A DNA stretch of 40,516 nucleotides from assembly GCA_937960715.1 (NCBI GenBank), contig CALGOO010000206.1, positions 1 to 40,516 on the forward strand. Reading direction: 5' to 3'. Positions 39,149-40,516 of the stretch are shown here, piece after piece. The stretch's first letter is position 1; each line of letters begins with the position of its first letter. Position numbers and translations under genes: made by a program. A model generated the notes under the pieces. The model was not told where the DNA came from. It saw nothing but the letters and a program-made list of their open reading frames with translations, and ran no database searches. The stretch is from an uncultured Candidatus Competibacteraceae bacterium (GTDB lineage Bacteria > Pseudomonadota > Gammaproteobacteria > Competibacterales > Competibacteraceae).

Positions 39149-40351
39149 CTATAGCCGAACGGGGCCTTCAAGGCTGCGGTTGGCGGTGCGAAGTTGGTCT
39201 TGGCGGACCTTGTCGACATAGCCTTCAGCGCGTTGCAGATATTCGCGCATCACCGCGTTATTCTGGCCCATCACCTCAACAGCCTTGGCACGAAAATTAT
39301 CCAAAGTATCCATGGCCTTGAAGGTCAGATTGAACATCTCCTTCATCTTTTCAATTCCGAGCAGCGGACTGGTTCCAAACCGCGCGGTGCGTTCGGCGTG
39401 GCTGTTCAACTGCTTGCTCGATTCGGCGATAAGATTCTCGATCGTACTATTGACGCCGGCGAGTATGTTCATCACCTGGACCTGATTACCGGTCGCCCGC
39501 GCGACAGTTTGAGCAACCGCCAGCGCCGACATTCCTGTCGTCGCCACTCGATCACAGCCGATAATCATCTCGCGGTTGGTCTTTTTCAGCACGTCCAAAG
39601 CAAGATAGCTGTTCACGCAGACCGCCTGCTGGGTCAACATGTCCTGCAAGTTTTGCCGCGCATAGTAAAGCACCTCCTGCTCGAGGGCCCTTGCCCGTAT
39701 CGCATCGGCCGCCTTCAGCTTCACCACCCATTGTGAAAGCATCGCGTCAAGTTGTTGGGCGAAACGTACAGCCGATTTCAGCCTCCGCATCGCCTCCCAA
39801 AGTTCGGCGCGAATCGTATCGATCTCGGCCTTATCACGTTGCATGTCATCGCGGGCCGCGTAGATCTGCTGCAACAAATTCCGTAACTGCGCCGCCGCGC
39901 TCTGAAAGCGGCGGAAGTAGGCCTTCAGTTTGTTGCCAAGTGGAACGATGCCGAGCAATTTTTTCTGGGACAGCAAATCGCCCTCCTTGCCCGGGTCCAG
40001 ATCGTCCAGATGCCGACGCATTTGCTCGATCGCCTTGAAAGCTGGCGAGTCTTCCATGCCGACCATGTTTCGTTCCAGAAAACGGCTGCTCAACAGGCTC
40101 GAAGCGATGGATATTTCCTCGCGCCCAAGCCGAAAGACGGAATCGAGTTTTGCCTTGAACGAATCGCTTTGCACGTCCTCGGCCAAAAGCGCGCTGACAA
40201 ACCGCTCGACCTGATCGTCCACCGCCGCGGCCACTTCGGTGGGAAGCGGGATGGCATCATCCGCTTCGTTGTCAGTCAATGGCGAAATTGTCTTCGGCGG
40301 TTCCAGAATAAACGTCGTTGATGCTTCGGTTGTCGTCTCGGCGTGCGTCAT
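39149..40351 (-). CDS. TelA-like toxic anion resistance protein
   Basis: A 400-residue soluble, almost entirely helical protein of the TelA family, linked to tellurite tolerance and membrane or antimicrobial stress. After a disordered acidic N-terminus (1-45), the family core shows LLGIVPLGNKLKAYFRRFQSA, an LRNLLQQIYAARDDMQRDKAEI coiled coil, the QQAVCVNSYLALDVLKKTNREMI block, then GVNSTIENLIAESSKQLN and the terminal MREYLQRAEGYVDKV. ATG 40351 has GAGGGGG 8 nt upstream. It is the first gene of a pair with the YiaA/B-type gene; the XpaC-like gene lies beyond on the other strand. Confidence 0.92.
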   Translation of the reverse strand: MTHAETTTEASTTFILEPPKTISPLTDNEADDAIPLPTEVAAAVDDQVERFVSALLAEDVQSDSFKAKLDSVFRLGREEISIASSLLSSRFLERNMVGMEDSPAFKAIEQMRRHLDDLDPGKEGDLLSQKKLLGIVPLGNKLKAYFRRFQSAAAQLRNLLQQIYAARDDMQRDKAEIDTIRAELWEAMRRLKSAVRFAQQLDAMLSQWVVKLKAADAIRARALEQEVLYYARQNLQDMLTQQAVCVNSYLALDVLKKTNREMIIGCDRVATTGMSALAVAQTVARATGNQVQVMNILAGVNSTIENLIAESSKQLNSHAERTARFGTSPLLGIEKMKEMFNLTFKAMDTLDNFRAKAVEVMGQNNAVMREYLQRAEGYVDKVRQDQLRTANRSLEGPVRL

Positions 40352-40407
40352 ACTGTTACCCCCTCTAACCTAGCGTCCATTTAATACCCTGTTGATTACA
40401 CACAAGT

Positions 40408-40445
40408 CTCCCTCCCCCCTTGTGGGGGAGGGTTGGGGTGGGGGG
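40408..40445. repeat. Dispersed palindromic repeat, copy 2
   Basis: A 9-bp stem CCCTCCCCC/GGGGGAGGG (40410-40418 with 40424-40432) with a 5-nt loop, followed by a G/T-rich arm. It aligns with the reverse complement of 30365-30405 and lies upstream of telA. Confidence 0.65.
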
Positions 40446-40492
40446 TTGACCAATCAGCCTGCCATAATTCAAGGAGTTGCGATTCAACCCTA

Positions 40493-40516
40493 CCCCCCCC
40501 CCCCCCCCCCCCCCCC
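40493..40516. other. 24-base C homopolymer at window end
   Basis: An uninterrupted run of C from 40493 to the last base, preceded by ordinary sequence. Most likely an assembly or sequencing artefact at a contig end rather than real biology. Confidence 0.8.

Overview
The window is GC-rich chromosomal DNA from a gammaproteobacterium. The ftsY-rpoH, murB, thyA, gshA (class I), purB and cdsA-like genes are all of gammaproteobacterial type. A hydroxyacyl-CoA dehydrogenase, a crotonase and a weakly phasin-like protein would fit a polyhydroxyalkanoate-storing, Competibacter-like organism, but that placement is inference. Coding density is high and most genes lie on the minus strand. The last 24 bases are a pure C run that looks like a contig-end artefact.

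Layout. 1-5776: a secreted subtilase cut by the window edge, a lipoprotein, ADP-ribose pyrophosphatase (plus strand), a conserved hypothetical, purB and an EamA transporter. 5773-9552: an orphan livF, a Uma2-type nuclease, an Atm1-type ABC exporter and a membrane-anchored cytochrome c. 9872-15106: tRNA-Arg(CCG), murB, rpoH, ftsY, a short hypothetical, thyA and a broken IclR regulator. rpoH has a CIRCE operator lying on its promoter. 15156-21035: a signalling operon with a single-domain response regulator, a membrane pseudokinase fused to a DEDDh exonuclease, a two-helix membrane protein and a sodium/solute-symporter histidine kinase, preceded by a DUF6489 gene. 21264-23152: a CarH-type B12/light regulator with a candidate operator, convergent with a membrane protein.

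23505-25680 is the clearest accessory island. It holds a MITE-like palindromic element followed by two integron-type cassettes with recognisable attC hairpins but no integrase. One cassette encodes an unknown anchored protein. The other encodes a BglII-like restriction endonuclease and an MT-A70 DNA methyltransferase, apparently a complete restriction-modification system. This island is visibly less GC-rich than its surroundings.

25697-32228 carries a polysaccharide deacetylase with an overlapping GNAT acetyltransferase, gshA, a leucyl aminopeptidase, and a 3-hydroxyacyl-CoA dehydrogenase next to an enoyl-CoA hydratase. 32458-37723 is a five-gene overlapping minus-strand operon that matches E. 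coli ynbABCD in content, with an added plsC acyltransferase. It should make and edit a CDP-alcohol-derived phospholipid whose identity is unknown. 37827-40351 holds an XpaC-like protein, a YiaA/B-type membrane protein and TelA, a plausible membrane or tellurite stress cluster.

The points most worth follow-up are the restriction-modification cassette in an integrase-less attC cluster, the pseudokinase-exonuclease fusion, the CIRCE/promoter overlap at rpoH, the CarH operator candidate and the ynb-plsC operon.
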